Source of the DNA: Marinobacter zhejiangensis
GTDB taxonomy: Bacteria; Pseudomonadota; Gammaproteobacteria; Pseudomonadales; Oleiphilaceae
Assembly: GCF_900114775.1 (NCBI RefSeq)
Contig: NZ_FOUE01000001.1
Span: forward strand, 1,054,001 to 1,118,000
Direction of reading: 5' to 3'
Length of the DNA stretch: 64,000 nt
Every line of letters starts with the position of its first letter. Position 1 is the first letter of the stretch. This document shows positions 51,870 to 60,857 of the stretch, piece by piece. A program made the translations under genes and the position numbers. Under the pieces are notes generated by a model. It did not search any database and had not been told where the DNA came from. It was given only the letters and a program-made list of their open reading frames with translations.

Positions 51870-52978
51870 GCGTCGGCGCCTCCGCTTTGCGCCTCAGCCG
51901 GCGTGCTTTCGGTGTTCAGGCGGCCGTTAACCCGTGCCTTGAGCAGAGTGAGGGATTCGCTGATGTCGGGCAATTCCGGGTCAACCTGTCGCTGGGACAG
52001 TTCGGTGAGGGTCTCAAGCAAAGCTTTCACCCGCTGGTCACTGCCGTCGTACCATTGGGCCAGTGCGCTCTCGGCCTTGGCGAGGGCGCGGTTGTAGAGG
52101 GTCTGATTACCACGCAGTACTGCCATCTCTGCCTCTTCCAGCATGAGTTGCATGTTGAGGCGGGCATAGGCGCTCTGTTCGGGGGACATCAGCGGTTGCA
52201 CCGGCTGATCAAGGCGCCGAACCACAACCACACCCTTGAGCGTGGTCAGGACTTTGTCCCAGGCTACCCGGAACAGGCTTGGCTCTCCTTCGCGGACCAG
52301 TGCGGCATCAGTCGCCGGTGTTTCTGCTTGTGGTGGTGCTGCCTGGTTCAGGCTGTCGTCCGTTAGCTGCTGAATGCGTTCGATGGTTGCTTCCAGGGTG
52401 AGGTAAAGCCCGGTCCGGTCGACACCTTCAATGGCCTTCAGGCTGAGGATTTCCCGGGCCAGCTGCTGGCGAACCGGGTAGACACCGACGTCATCGGAGT
52501 CCTTCAGTACCTCATCGGCGGCTTTCAAGGCCGATAGGGCGCCAATGATATCCTTCTCGATCTGCAGGCGCTGGTTGGCAATACGGATCAGGTATTCAGC
52601 CTCGGCGAGCAACCAGTCGGTCCGGGTGCGGTTGCCTGCGGCGAGCAGTTCCCTGGCATTGTGGTCGATCTGTCGCTGCTGGGTGGCTAGTCGTCCCTGC
52701 TGGGCTGACAGGCTTTGTTCCAGACTGCGTAAGCGTTCGGTACGTTCGTTGACGGTTTGGGAGGTGGAGCTTTGGAGCTGCTCGTTGGCGTCTTGCAGGT
52801 GGGTCAATGCCAGCTCAAGGCGTTGTTGGTATTGCCACTGTTGCCAGCTCCACAGCGCCATGCCTGCGCCAAGAATCAGGGAAAGGATGACCAGCAGCCA
52901 CAGTGGCCAGAGCCGGGCGCGTGGAGCCGGGGTCGTCGGTGCCACTGGGGCAGGCAGTTGGGCATTAGATTCAGTCAC
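51866..52978 (-). CDS. hemX: HemX, membrane-anchored haem-operon protein
   Basis: A 370-residue bitopic protein. After a Pro/Ala-rich cytoplasmic start a single helix (about 24-46, LWPLWLLVILSLILGAGMAL) is followed by a long coiled-coil (about 50-115) and the HemX domain (LLAEAEYLIRIANQRLQIEKD, ALKAADEVLKD). Although often annotated as uroporphyrinogen methyltransferase, no SAM-binding methylase fold is visible. GTG start at 52978, nine bases after hemD. Confidence 0.88.
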   Translation of the reverse strand: MTESNAQLPAPVAPTTPAPRARLWPLWLLVILSLILGAGMALWSWQQWQYQQRLELALTHLQDANEQLQSSTSQTVNERTERLRSLEQSLSAQQGRLATQQRQIDHNARELLAAGNRTRTDWLLAEAEYLIRIANQRLQIEKDIIGALSALKAADEVLKDSDDVGVYPVRQQLAREILSLKAIEGVDRTGLYLTLEATIERIQQLTDDSLNQAAPPQAETPATDAALVREGEPSLFRVAWDKVLTTLKGVVVVRRLDQPVQPLMSPEQSAYARLNMQLMLEEAEMAVLRGNQTLYNRALAKAESALAQWYDGSDQRVKALLETLTELSQRQVDPELPDISESLTLLKARVNGRLNTESTPAEAQSGGADA

Positions 52979-52986
52979 AGGCGTCC

Positions 52987-53817
52987 TTACTTGCTAGGCT
53001 TGTCTGGGCCATGGGGTGGCAGTTCCCCTGGGTTAGCTGCGAAATACTCTGCGACGGCTGCGATGATGCCCTGATCGGTCAGGGTGTCGGGAACGCAGGT
53101 GTTCCGGAAGCCCTGGTTGGCAGCTTGCTCTGCAATGCGTAACGCCGGTACCACCATCAACCGTTGGTTTAGAGTATGGTCACTATTCTGACCCAGTGCG
53201 ATGAAATTGTTCAATGTTTCCCCTGAGAGTACCACCACCGCGTCGGGTTCAAAACTGGCCAGTAGTCGTGGCAGCTGTTGTTTGGCCTGAGGCGGGCACT
53301 GCCTCCGATAGAGGGGAAGGATGGATACGTCGGCGCCGCGCTGGCGCAGAGTGTCGTGTATCAGCTCGCGGCCGGTCTCGCCTCGAACCAGTAACACTCG
53401 CTCTCCGTCTACCTGGTTCAGCGAGGGCATGGCCAGCAGCGCTTCGCTGTCGACACCCCCTTCCGGCCAGGAAGTTGCCAGGCCTGCCTCTGACAGAACC
53501 GAGGCGGTACCGGCACCCACGCCATACCAGTGAATGCCCATCGGGGGCTGGGGCCACCAGGTATCCAGCAGCTCTAGCAACAGACGGGCGGCGTAGGGGC
53601 TAACGGCGATGATGTGGTGAAACTGATCGAGGCTCTGGATGAGGGTTCGCTGTTCCGGGGAGTCCGGCAGGGCCGCCCGTTCCAGCAGGGGCAGCGCCCG
53701 AGCCTCTGCGCCAGCGGCTTCCAGGCTGGCAGTCAGGCGGCTGGCTTCGGGCTCGGGGCGGCACACGAGGATGCGACGCCCACTTAGCGGGCCGTGCTTA
53801 TTCTGCGTTGCGGCCAT
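52987..53817 (-). CDS. hemD: Uroporphyrinogen-III synthase
   Basis: A 276-residue HemD that cyclises hydroxymethylbilane with inversion of ring D. The two-lobed fold shows [52 protein letters not shown] and [15 protein letters not shown]. The family is poorly conserved but the position after hemC is decisive. The start at 53817 (MAATQNK) overlaps the end of hemC by 20 bases; the longer frame reads back through hemC and is rejected. Confidence 0.88.
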   Translation of the reverse strand: MAATQNKHGPLSGRRILVCRPEPEASRLTASLEAAGAEARALPLLERAALPDSPEQRTLIQSLDQFHHIIAVSPYAARLLLELLDTWWPQPPMGIHWYGVGAGTASVLSEAGLATSWPEGGVDSEALLAMPSLNQVDGERVLLVRGETGRELIHDTLRQRGADVSILPLYRRQCPPQAKQQLPRLLASFEPDAVVVLSGETLNNFIALGQNSDHTLNQRLMVVPALRIAEQAANQGFRNTCVPDTLTDQGIIAAVAEYFAANPGELPPHGPDKPSK

Positions 53818-54754
53818 AGATGTCGGCGAGAATTCGGTCGGCGCCCAAGGCGAGCAGATCTTCAGCCAACTCTCGGCCAAGGCGTTCGCCTTCCGCCCGG
53901 GGAGCGCGGCCTTCCACCCGCAGGATTTCTTTGCCGTCCACCGAACCAACCAGGCCTCGGAGCCACAGGGTGTTGTCATCCTCAAGCAGGGCGTAGGCGG
54001 CGATAGGTACCTGGCATCCCCCTTCCAGGCGGCGATTCAGGGCGCGTTCGGCGCGCACCCGGTCCCAGGAATCGGCGTGGTTGAGAGGGGCAAGCAGGTC
54101 AATCAGTTCCTGATCGTCCAGCCGGCACTCAAGCCCCAGTGCGCCCTGGCCCACGGCTGGCAGGGAAAGGGTGTCGGGGAGCTGACTGCGAATACGATCG
54201 TTAAAGCCAAGACGTTTCAGGCCGGAGCTGGCCAGGATGATGGCATCGTATTCACCTGCGTCGAGCTTGGCCAGGCGAGTGTTGACGTTGCCCCGTAGCG
54301 AACGGATCTGAAGGTCAGGGCGATTGGCCCGAAGCTGGGCTTCCCGGCGCATACTGGCGGTGCCAACCACCGCGCCTTGAGGCAGCTCGTCGAGATTACT
54401 GTACTGGTTGCTGACGAAGGCGTCGGTGGGGTCTTCCCGTTCGCAGATGGCGACGAGCCCCAGGCCTTCGGGAAACTCCATCGGGACATCCTTCATGGAG
54501 TGCACAGCGAGGTCAGCCCGGCCGTCGAGCATGGCTTCTTCGAGTTCTTTCACAAACAGGCCCTTGCCCCCGATCTTGGCGAGCGGGACATCAAGGATCT
54601 TGTCGCCCTGAGTCTTGAAGCCAATCAGCTCAACGCGGATGTGGCTGTGCAGGCGCTCCAGCTCGGCCTTGATGAATTCCGCCTGCCACAATGCCAGGGC
54701 ACTGTTGCGTGTGGCGATGCGAAGTGTTCGTTGGGAAGGGGTCTGTTGTGACAT
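53798..54754 (-). CDS. hemC: Porphobilinogen deaminase
   Basis: A 318-residue enzyme that joins four porphobilinogens into hydroxymethylbilane. [40 protein letters not shown] and the dipyrromethane-binding cysteine in [11 protein letters not shown] are all intact. I start at 54754 (MSQQTPSQ), nine codons inside the longest frame, giving the usual length. First gene of the hemCDXY unit. Confidence 0.95.
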   Translation of the reverse strand: MSQQTPSQRTLRIATRNSALALWQAEFIKAELERLHSHIRVELIGFKTQGDKILDVPLAKIGGKGLFVKELEEAMLDGRADLAVHSMKDVPMEFPEGLGLVAICEREDPTDAFVSNQYSNLDELPQGAVVGTASMRREAQLRANRPDLQIRSLRGNVNTRLAKLDAGEYDAIILASSGLKRLGFNDRIRSQLPDTLSLPAVGQGALGLECRLDDQELIDLLAPLNHADSWDRVRAERALNRRLEGGCQVPIAAYALLEDDNTLWLRGLVGSVDGKEILRVEGRAPRAEGERLGRELAEDLLALGADRILADIYGRNAE

Positions 54755-54866
54755 GCTCGTTCGTATGGCCTGGTTGTTCAAATTTGAAGGGACAAGGTTA
54801 ACCCGTTAGCGCGAAAAAGTCCCGTTGTGGCCGCTGCCGGGCGCGCCCTGATCTGGGCGTTGTCCA

Positions 54867-55613
54867 CTATAGGGGACGGTGCTTTTCCAGCCACTCCCGG
54901 ACCGAGCCGGCATGGCGGCGGCTGACCGGCAGCGCGGTGCTGCGATCACTCAGGTTGAGGAACCAGTGGCCGTCGTTGTTACGGGTCAGGCCCTGGATGT
55001 GGCGTACCCCCACCAGAGTGTGTCGGTGGATGCGCAGCAGCTCGTCGGGAAAGCGACCTTCGAGTTCCTTCAGGGTGTGATCGGTGACGCTTTCGCCATG
55101 GTGGTGGTGGATGGTGACGTACTTCTGATCCGCTTCGCAGTAGAACACCTGGGCGAGGTCGATCAGCTCTGTGCCTCGGTGGGTGCGAATGGCCAGTTGG
55201 GCGCCGCTTTCCTGATCCCGGCTCTGGATTGACTGCAGCTGCAGGCGGTTGACCCGGCCCGCTTTGGTCAGGGCGTCGGCCAAGGCCTCGCGGCGGACCG
55301 GTTTGAGCAGGTAGGCTACCGCCTGGACCTCAAACGCGGTTATGGCGTAATGGTCGTAGGCGGTACAGAAAATGATGGCCGGCGGCTGCTCGAGGGCGCT
55401 TAGCCGTTCCGCGGCTTCCAGACCGTCCATGCCGGGCATGCGAATGTCGAGCAGCACGACGTCAGGGCCATGTTCTGCAGTGAGTGACAGCGCCTCGTGG
55501 CCATCGCTGGCTTCAGCGCAGACGGTAAACTCCGGCAGCGCATCGACGAGCCGGTGGATTCGTTCACGGGCCAGGGGTTCGTCATCGGCTATGAGGACTT
55601 TTTTGTTGGTCAT
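54867..55613 (-). CDS. algR: LytTR response regulator AlgR
   Basis: A 248-residue two-component regulator. The receiver domain (1-120) has ADDEPLA, the phospho-Asp in VLLDIRMPGMDG (about residue 54) and the conserved Lys in LLKPVR; the C-terminal LytTR DNA-binding domain (about 140-245) has VFYCEADQKYVTIHH and LEGRFPDELLRIHRHTLV. In Pseudomonas AlgR controls alginate, twitching and virulence genes. It follows algZ by 23 bases and precedes hemC, the same order as in Pseudomonas. Confidence 0.92.
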   Translation of the reverse strand: MTNKKVLIADDEPLARERIHRLVDALPEFTVCAEASDGHEALSLTAEHGPDVVLLDIRMPGMDGLEAAERLSALEQPPAIIFCTAYDHYAITAFEVQAVAYLLKPVRREALADALTKAGRVNRLQLQSIQSRDQESGAQLAIRTHRGTELIDLAQVFYCEADQKYVTIHHHHGESVTDHTLKELEGRFPDELLRIHRHTLVGVRHIQGLTRNNDGHWFLNLSDRSTALPVSRRHAGSVREWLEKHRPL

Positions 55614-55636
55614 GTCGCCACTTGTCTGGGTTACGG

Positions 55637-56725
55637 TTAGTGCGGGCTGAGCCGGGTTTGCCGGCCCTGGCTGGGCACTGTGTGCTTTGGCAATCGCAGG
55701 GTCACGGTGTAGATGTCGTTCTGGTGGCTCTGCTTAAGCACCGCGGTTTCGCCAAACAGGGCTAACAGGCGTGACTGGATGTTGTCCAGGGCCATACGGT
55801 TGCCGTTATGCCGTCGCTGGTCGTCTGTTGGCTTTGGATTCTGCACCAGTACATAGACCGAGTCACCCCGCCGATAGCCAACAATGCGGACGGTTCCGCC
55901 TTTGGGGTTGGGTTGGATGCCGTGGTAAATCGCATTCTCCACCAGCGGTTGCAGGGTCAGTGGCGGAATAGCCTGCCGTTCGAGGCCCGCTTCGACCTGC
56001 CAGTCCACCTCCAGGCGATCGCCAAGACGCAATCCCTCAATCATCAGATAACGGCGGCACAAGGCCAGCTCTTCATCCAGGCTGATCAGGCGATCCTGGG
56101 TGCGCAGGCTGGCACGGAACAGTTCGGACAGATCCAGTACGGCATCTTCAGCCTGTTCCGGGCGAGTGCTGATCAGGCTGGCGATGGTGTTCATGCTGTT
56201 GAACAGGAAATGCGGATGGATGCGGGCCTGGAGGGCGGCCAGTCGTGCCTGCATTTCCGACTGCCGTTGCTGCTGCCACTGGAACTGCAGGTAGAAATAT
56301 CGCAATACCATCAGGGTAATGATGAGTGCGGCCAGCAGTTTCTTGCCGATCGCCAGCCAGCCGGTGATGCCCGGTTCCGGGTTCAGTACGTTGTCGGCGA
56401 ACAGGCTGAAGGCAAAAACATCGGCCAGCACCAGCAGTGTTATCAGGATCGTGGCCCGGGCGGTCGACAGGCGGCTGAACCAGGGGCGCAGGATGCAGAT
56501 CAGTGCCGCGCTGGTCAGTACGGTCCACTGCACGAACAACGACAGCAGGCCGAAGTAATTCCAGTCGATCCACTGGTTTTGGGAGTGGACGACGGCCAGC
56601 AGCAGAACCATCAGTTCGCTGGTCACCAGGAGCATGAATACCGCGCGCACCCGGCAAAGGTCCGGCACAAAAAAGTCGTTGCTCAGGGCTTCGGCGGGTC
56701 TGGAAGCCGTGGGTCGTTTTGACAT
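55637..56725 (-). CDS. algZ: LytS-type sensor kinase AlgZ/FimS
   Basis: A 362-residue membrane kinase partner of AlgR. Four hydrophobic segments (about 28-150) are followed by the His_kinase domain with LQARIHPHFLFNSMNTIASL (the phospho-His is in HPHF) and a C-terminal ATPase with PPLTLQPLVENAIYHG and a weak G-box (GNRMALDNIQSRL). Pseudomonas AlgZ is an unorthodox kinase for which direct phosphotransfer has been hard to show. Divergent from argH. Confidence 0.9.
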   Translation of the reverse strand: MSKRPTASRPAEALSNDFFVPDLCRVRAVFMLLVTSELMVLLLAVVHSQNQWIDWNYFGLLSLFVQWTVLTSAALICILRPWFSRLSTARATILITLLVLADVFAFSLFADNVLNPEPGITGWLAIGKKLLAALIITLMVLRYFYLQFQWQQQRQSEMQARLAALQARIHPHFLFNSMNTIASLISTRPEQAEDAVLDLSELFRASLRTQDRLISLDEELALCRRYLMIEGLRLGDRLEVDWQVEAGLERQAIPPLTLQPLVENAIYHGIQPNPKGGTVRIVGYRRGDSVYVLVQNPKPTDDQRRHNGNRMALDNIQSRLLALFGETAVLKQSHQNDIYTVTLRLPKHTVPSQGRQTRLSPH

Positions 56726-56783
56726 GGTTGTGGTTGTCGTCCTTGTGCTCTGGGTGACCGCTGGCCGTGGCCACCCCTGAGGG

Positions 56784-56792
56784 TGCTATAAT
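56784..56792 (+). promoter_or_regulatory. Extended -10 promoter element for argH
   Basis: TGCTATAAT, an exact TGnTATAAT extended -10, lies about 97 bases upstream of argH in the divergent algZ-argH region. The same nine bases precede rho. Confidence 0.5.
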
Positions 56793-56888
56793 CCCCCGAT
56801 TTGACCCATATCCGCAAACCCATGTCCGTAAATTGGGAGACTCAGCCAATCTCCTGGATGCCGGGCTGTCAGCAGGAAAGAGTAGATC

Positions 56889-58286
56889 ATGACGGATTCA
56901 AGCAAGACCTCCGAAAAACCCTGGGGTGGCCGCTTCAGCGAACCCACGGACGCTTTTGTCGAGCGTTTTACCGCCTCGGTAGGCTTTGACCAGCGCCTGT
57001 ACCATCACGACATCACCGGTTCCATTGCCCATGCCACTATGCTGGCGGAAGTCGGTGTGCTGACGGATGAGGAGAAGCTGCAGATCATTGAGGGCCTGGA
57101 AGCGGTCAAGGCCGATATCGAAGCGGGTAAGTTTGAGTGGTCGGTCAGCCTGGAAGACGTGCACATGAACGTTGAGGCCCGTCTGACCGATCGTATTGGC
57201 ATCACCGGTAAGAAACTGCACACCGGGCGCAGCCGTAACGACCAGGTTGCTACCGATATCCGCCTGTACCTGCGTGACGAAATTGATGTGATTGCCGAAG
57301 AGCTGACCCGCCTGCGCGCGGGCCTGCTGGACCTGGCTGAGCGTGAGGCTGACACCATCATGCCGGGCTTCACCCATTTGCAGACGGCCCAGCCGGTGAC
57401 CTTTGGTCATCACCTGCTGGCCTGGTACGAGATGCTGGTCCGTGATGCTGACCGTCTGCAGGACTGCCGCAAGCGAGTCAACGTGATGCCTCTGGGTGCC
57501 GCGGCCCTGGCCGGTACCACCTATCCGATCGACCGAACCATCACCGCCCGCCTGCTGGGCTTTGACCGCCCCAGCGAGAACTCTCTGGACTCGGTCAGTG
57601 ACCGTGACTTCGCCATCGAATTCTGCAGCTTTGCCGCGCTGTTGATGACTCACATGTCCCGCTTCAGTGAAGAGCTGGTGCTGTGGACGTCGGCTCAGTT
57701 CGATTTCATTGACTTGCCGGATCGCTTCTGCACGGGTTCATCAATCATGCCGCAGAAGAAGAACCCCGATGTGCCTGAGCTGGTGCGTGGCAAAACCGGC
57801 CGTGTGAATGGCCATCTGGTCAGCCTGCTGACCCTGATGAAAAGTCAGCCGCTGGCCTATAACAAGGACAACCAGGAAGACAAGGAACCGCTGTTCGATA
57901 CCATCGACACCGTCAAAGGCTGCCTCAAGGCCTATGCCGATATGGTGCCGGCCATTACCGCCAAGGTGGACAACATGCGTGAAGCGGCCAAGCGTGGTTT
58001 CTCCACAGCCACCGACCTCGCGGACTACCTGGTCAAGAAGGGCATGCCGTTCCGTGATGCCCATGAAGTGGTTGGCAAGGCCGTTGCTTTTGGGGTGGCC
58101 GAGCGCCGTGACCTGTCAGAGATGACTCTGGCCGAGTTGCAACAGTTCTCGGACATCATCGCTGATGACGTGTTCGGAGTGCTGACCCTGGAAGGGTCTG
58201 TCCAGGCCCGTGACCACCTGGGTGGAACCGCGCCCGCGCAGGTTCGTGCTGCTGTAGCCCGGGCCCGGGCCGCGCTGGCGGGCTAA
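56889..58286 (+). CDS. argH: Argininosuccinate lyase
   Basis: A 465-residue fumarase-superfamily enzyme that splits argininosuccinate into arginine and fumarate. [15 protein letters not shown] at the start, [32 protein letters not shown] and the signature [12 protein letters not shown] with the catalytic Ser are all present. AAAGAG precedes the ATG. The stop codon overlaps that of the convergent GGDEF/EAL gene. Confidence 0.96.
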   Translation: MTDSSKTSEKPWGGRFSEPTDAFVERFTASVGFDQRLYHHDITGSIAHATMLAEVGVLTDEEKLQIIEGLEAVKADIEAGKFEWSVSLEDVHMNVEARLTDRIGITGKKLHTGRSRNDQVATDIRLYLRDEIDVIAEELTRLRAGLLDLAEREADTIMPGFTHLQTAQPVTFGHHLLAWYEMLVRDADRLQDCRKRVNVMPLGAAALAGTTYPIDRTITARLLGFDRPSENSLDSVSDRDFAIEFCSFAALLMTHMSRFSEELVLWTSAQFDFIDLPDRFCTGSSIMPQKKNPDVPELVRGKTGRVNGHLVSLLTLMKSQPLAYNKDNQEDKEPLFDTIDTVKGCLKAYADMVPAITAKVDNMREAAKRGFSTATDLADYLVKKGMPFRDAHEVVGKAVAFGVAERRDLSEMTLAELQQFSDIIADDVFGVLTLEGSVQARDHLGGTAPAQVRAAVARARAALAG

Positions 58287-60715
58287 GCGCCCGCCTGGGG
58301 TACGTCCCATTGCACAGGCGCCAGCGCTTCCAGTGGCTGGGGCTTGTGCAGGCGGTAGCCCTGGCCAAAGTGCAGGCCCAGGGTTCTGGCTTTGCGCAGT
58401 GTGTCGTCGTTCTCAATGAACGTTGCGACCGTCAGCTTGCCTGCCGAAGCGGCGATCTTGTGCATCGCTTCCACCATCACCTGTTGCACCGGGTCTTGGT
58501 GCAGCTGGGTCATCATGCTGCGATCCAGTTTGATAATGTCCACCGGTAGTCGCGACGCCAGGGTGTAGCTGCCCACCGAGGCGCCAGCTCCATCCAGAGC
58601 TACCTGGCACCCCAGGTCATGGAGGGTGTCGCAGAGTACCGCCACCTCATCCGGATACTGGCTGGCGTGGCTTTCACTAATTTCCATGCAGAAACTGTCG
58701 TTGCTGAAATTGCTGGCGGCGAGCAATTCCTGAAGGAAATCGCCAAAACTGTCATCCAGGACGCTGGCCAGCGACAGGTTAAATCCGCAGTACTTCAGTC
58801 GAGGCTCCAGCAGCTTGTGTTCGCCTAACCAGGCCAGAGTCTGGCGAATAACTTCCCGGTCGATGCGCCTGGCGAGGTCGAAGCGTTCGGCGATCGGCAG
58901 GAACCGTTCTGGTTTTAACCATTCGTCGCCTTCATTGAGGCCGCGAAAGCGCGCCAGAATTTCGATGTGGTCGCCCCAGGTGGCACTGGCCACGGGCCTC
59001 AGGGCCTGATACGCAAGTTTCAGTTCACCCTTGTCGAGACAGTTCTGGATGTGAATAAAGAGCTTACGGGCTTCGCTTTCCTGCAGGGCCTTGGAGTCGG
59101 CGCTGGCAGTGTGCAGGCGGTTGCGACCAGCTACCTTTGCGGTGTGGCAGAGGTCAGCGGCCTGCGCCAGCAGCTGCTCCGGGTCTTCAGGGAGTCGCTC
59201 CTCCAATACCAACAGGCCAGCGCTGGCGGTGGTGTTCAGTACTTCGCCTTTCCATTCAAACGAGAAGTCCTGAACCAGATCGAGCAGGTTTTGAGAGACT
59301 TTACGGGCTTCGCTCTCGGAGCAGTTTTCCAATAGCAGCACGAAGGTGTCACCGGCCAGGCGGGCCAGGGCATCCCGTTGCCGGACCTTGAGGCCCAGGG
59401 CGCTGGCCAGTTCGCGCAGATAACGGTCACAGGTGCCGTTGCCAAAGTTGTCGTTGAACTTCGCAAAGTGGTCCAGGTCGATGTAGAGCAGGGCGCTGGC
59501 CGGGTGCTCTGGCTGATCCAGCAGGCGTCCCATCCGTTTGATCAGTTCGCGTCGGTTGAGCAAGCCGGTGATGGGGTCGTGGGTGTTGAGGTAATTGCGA
59601 CTGCCACTGGTGCGGATGCGCTCCGTTATATCCCGGGCCACGTGCACGGCTCCAATCAGCTCACCATCGGCGCCGTTCAGTTTCTGATAGTGAACTTCGT
59701 AAACCTGGGCGTTGTCCTGCTGGCTGGTCAGCGGCATCTCAACCGCGAAACTGTCTCTTTCAAACGCCCGGTGCCAGAGTCGCTCCAGCAACCGACGTTC
59801 GTTGGGGAAGTCGCGAAGTTGTGTACTGAGGCTTTGGCCTTCGAGGGGCTCGCGGCCAAACGCCTGTTGGAAATGGCGGCTGTAGGCCTCGTTGTAACAG
59901 AGCAGGTTGAGGTCGGTGTCTACAGCAGCCACCAGGTCAGGGGTTGCGCCGACGATGGCTGACAGCAGGGTGCGGGCATTGTGGGCGGCCTTTTCCTGTT
60001 CCATTTCCCGGGTCAGATCCACCAGGGTGCCCCCCAGTTTGACGATCCGGTTGCCCGACTTGATCGCACGCCCGGTCAGTTGTACTCGCCGGGTGCGCTG
60101 GCGGGTGGTCAGCAGTTCGAAGGTAATGGTGAAAGGCTGCCCGCGGGAAATGCAGCGGCGGAACAGGGCGCGAATCCGGCTCTGTTTGGTCTGGCAGTAG
60201 AACAAGGCCTGTTCCGGGGTGATATCGGCACCGCTTCGAAGCTCCATCAGGTTGTACACGCCTTCGGTCCAGCTCACCTGGTTGGTCTGGAGATCCAGTT
60301 CCCAGATGCCCAGTTCGCCAGTGGCCTCCACCAGTTGCAGCAAGCGGGGGTCCAGGGAAGGTTGGTCCCGCAACAGGATCTGGGCGCTGGCCGGCTGGTC
60401 TGAGTCCTTCTCTTCAAGGCGGAGGGTGACTTCGGCGGTAAAGAAATAGCCGTCCTTGTGGCGAAGCGTAATCAGTACCGGTTCACCGCTCTTGAACCGA
60501 TGGCGCTGGCTGCTGGCAAACGGGTCGTCCTGGCGGGTGGCGAGGATGCGTGCGATCGGGTGGTCGACCAGGTGTGGGGCATCAACGCCCAGAACCGCCT
60601 CGGCATTGCTGTCGGCGTAGGTAATCGCGCCTCGGTCATCGACGCGCACCAGGGTACGCCGGCCTTCGCCCTGGCCCGCTTCAGAACGGTAACGCCGGAT
60701 GAAGAACTCTTTCAC
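58283..60715 (-). CDS. PAS-GGDEF-EAL protein with degenerate catalytic motifs
   Basis: An 810-residue cytoplasmic signalling protein. Three PAS-like domains (about 20-115, 125-235, 250-365) precede a GGDEF-type domain where the signature reads AGDTF (454-458) and an EAL-type domain (about 550-800) with EIL for EAL (585-587), DGAGAS for DDFGTG (708-713) and ATFIEN in place of AEGVE. Key metal-binding residues are therefore lost in both, so it is probably a c-di-GMP sensor or protein-interaction scaffold rather than an enzyme. GTG start. Its stop overlaps that of argH. Confidence 0.88.
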   Translation of the reverse strand: MKEFFIRRYRSEAGQGEGRRTLVRVDDRGAITYADSNAEAVLGVDAPHLVDHPIARILATRQDDPFASSQRHRFKSGEPVLITLRHKDGYFFTAEVTLRLEEKDSDQPASAQILLRDQPSLDPRLLQLVEATGELGIWELDLQTNQVSWTEGVYNLMELRSGADITPEQALFYCQTKQSRIRALFRRCISRGQPFTITFELLTTRQRTRRVQLTGRAIKSGNRIVKLGGTLVDLTREMEQEKAAHNARTLLSAIVGATPDLVAAVDTDLNLLCYNEAYSRHFQQAFGREPLEGQSLSTQLRDFPNERRLLERLWHRAFERDSFAVEMPLTSQQDNAQVYEVHYQKLNGADGELIGAVHVARDITERIRTSGSRNYLNTHDPITGLLNRRELIKRMGRLLDQPEHPASALLYIDLDHFAKFNDNFGNGTCDRYLRELASALGLKVRQRDALARLAGDTFVLLLENCSESEARKVSQNLLDLVQDFSFEWKGEVLNTTASAGLLVLEERLPEDPEQLLAQAADLCHTAKVAGRNRLHTASADSKALQESEARKLFIHIQNCLDKGELKLAYQALRPVASATWGDHIEILARFRGLNEGDEWLKPERFLPIAERFDLARRIDREVIRQTLAWLGEHKLLEPRLKYCGFNLSLASVLDDSFGDFLQELLAASNFSNDSFCMEISESHASQYPDEVAVLCDTLHDLGCQVALDGAGASVGSYTLASRLPVDIIKLDRSMMTQLHQDPVQQVMVEAMHKIAASAGKLTVATFIENDDTLRKARTLGLHFGQGYRLHKPQPLEALAPVQWDVPQAGA

Positions 60716-60857
60716 GTGTTGTTGTCCCTGCTGGGTTGTAAAGCCTGTCCAGTGTTACAGTGCTATCTTTGCTACTCTGGGCTCATAGAAACGGCAGGCC
60801 CTGCCCGGATATCATACTGATATTCAACCCAGAAAGAACCTTTCCCACGGAGTCGTC

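Noticed and set aside
55808..56722. 304-codon plus-strand frame across algZ
   Set aside because: Antisense shadow; the minus strand encodes the histidine kinase motifs.
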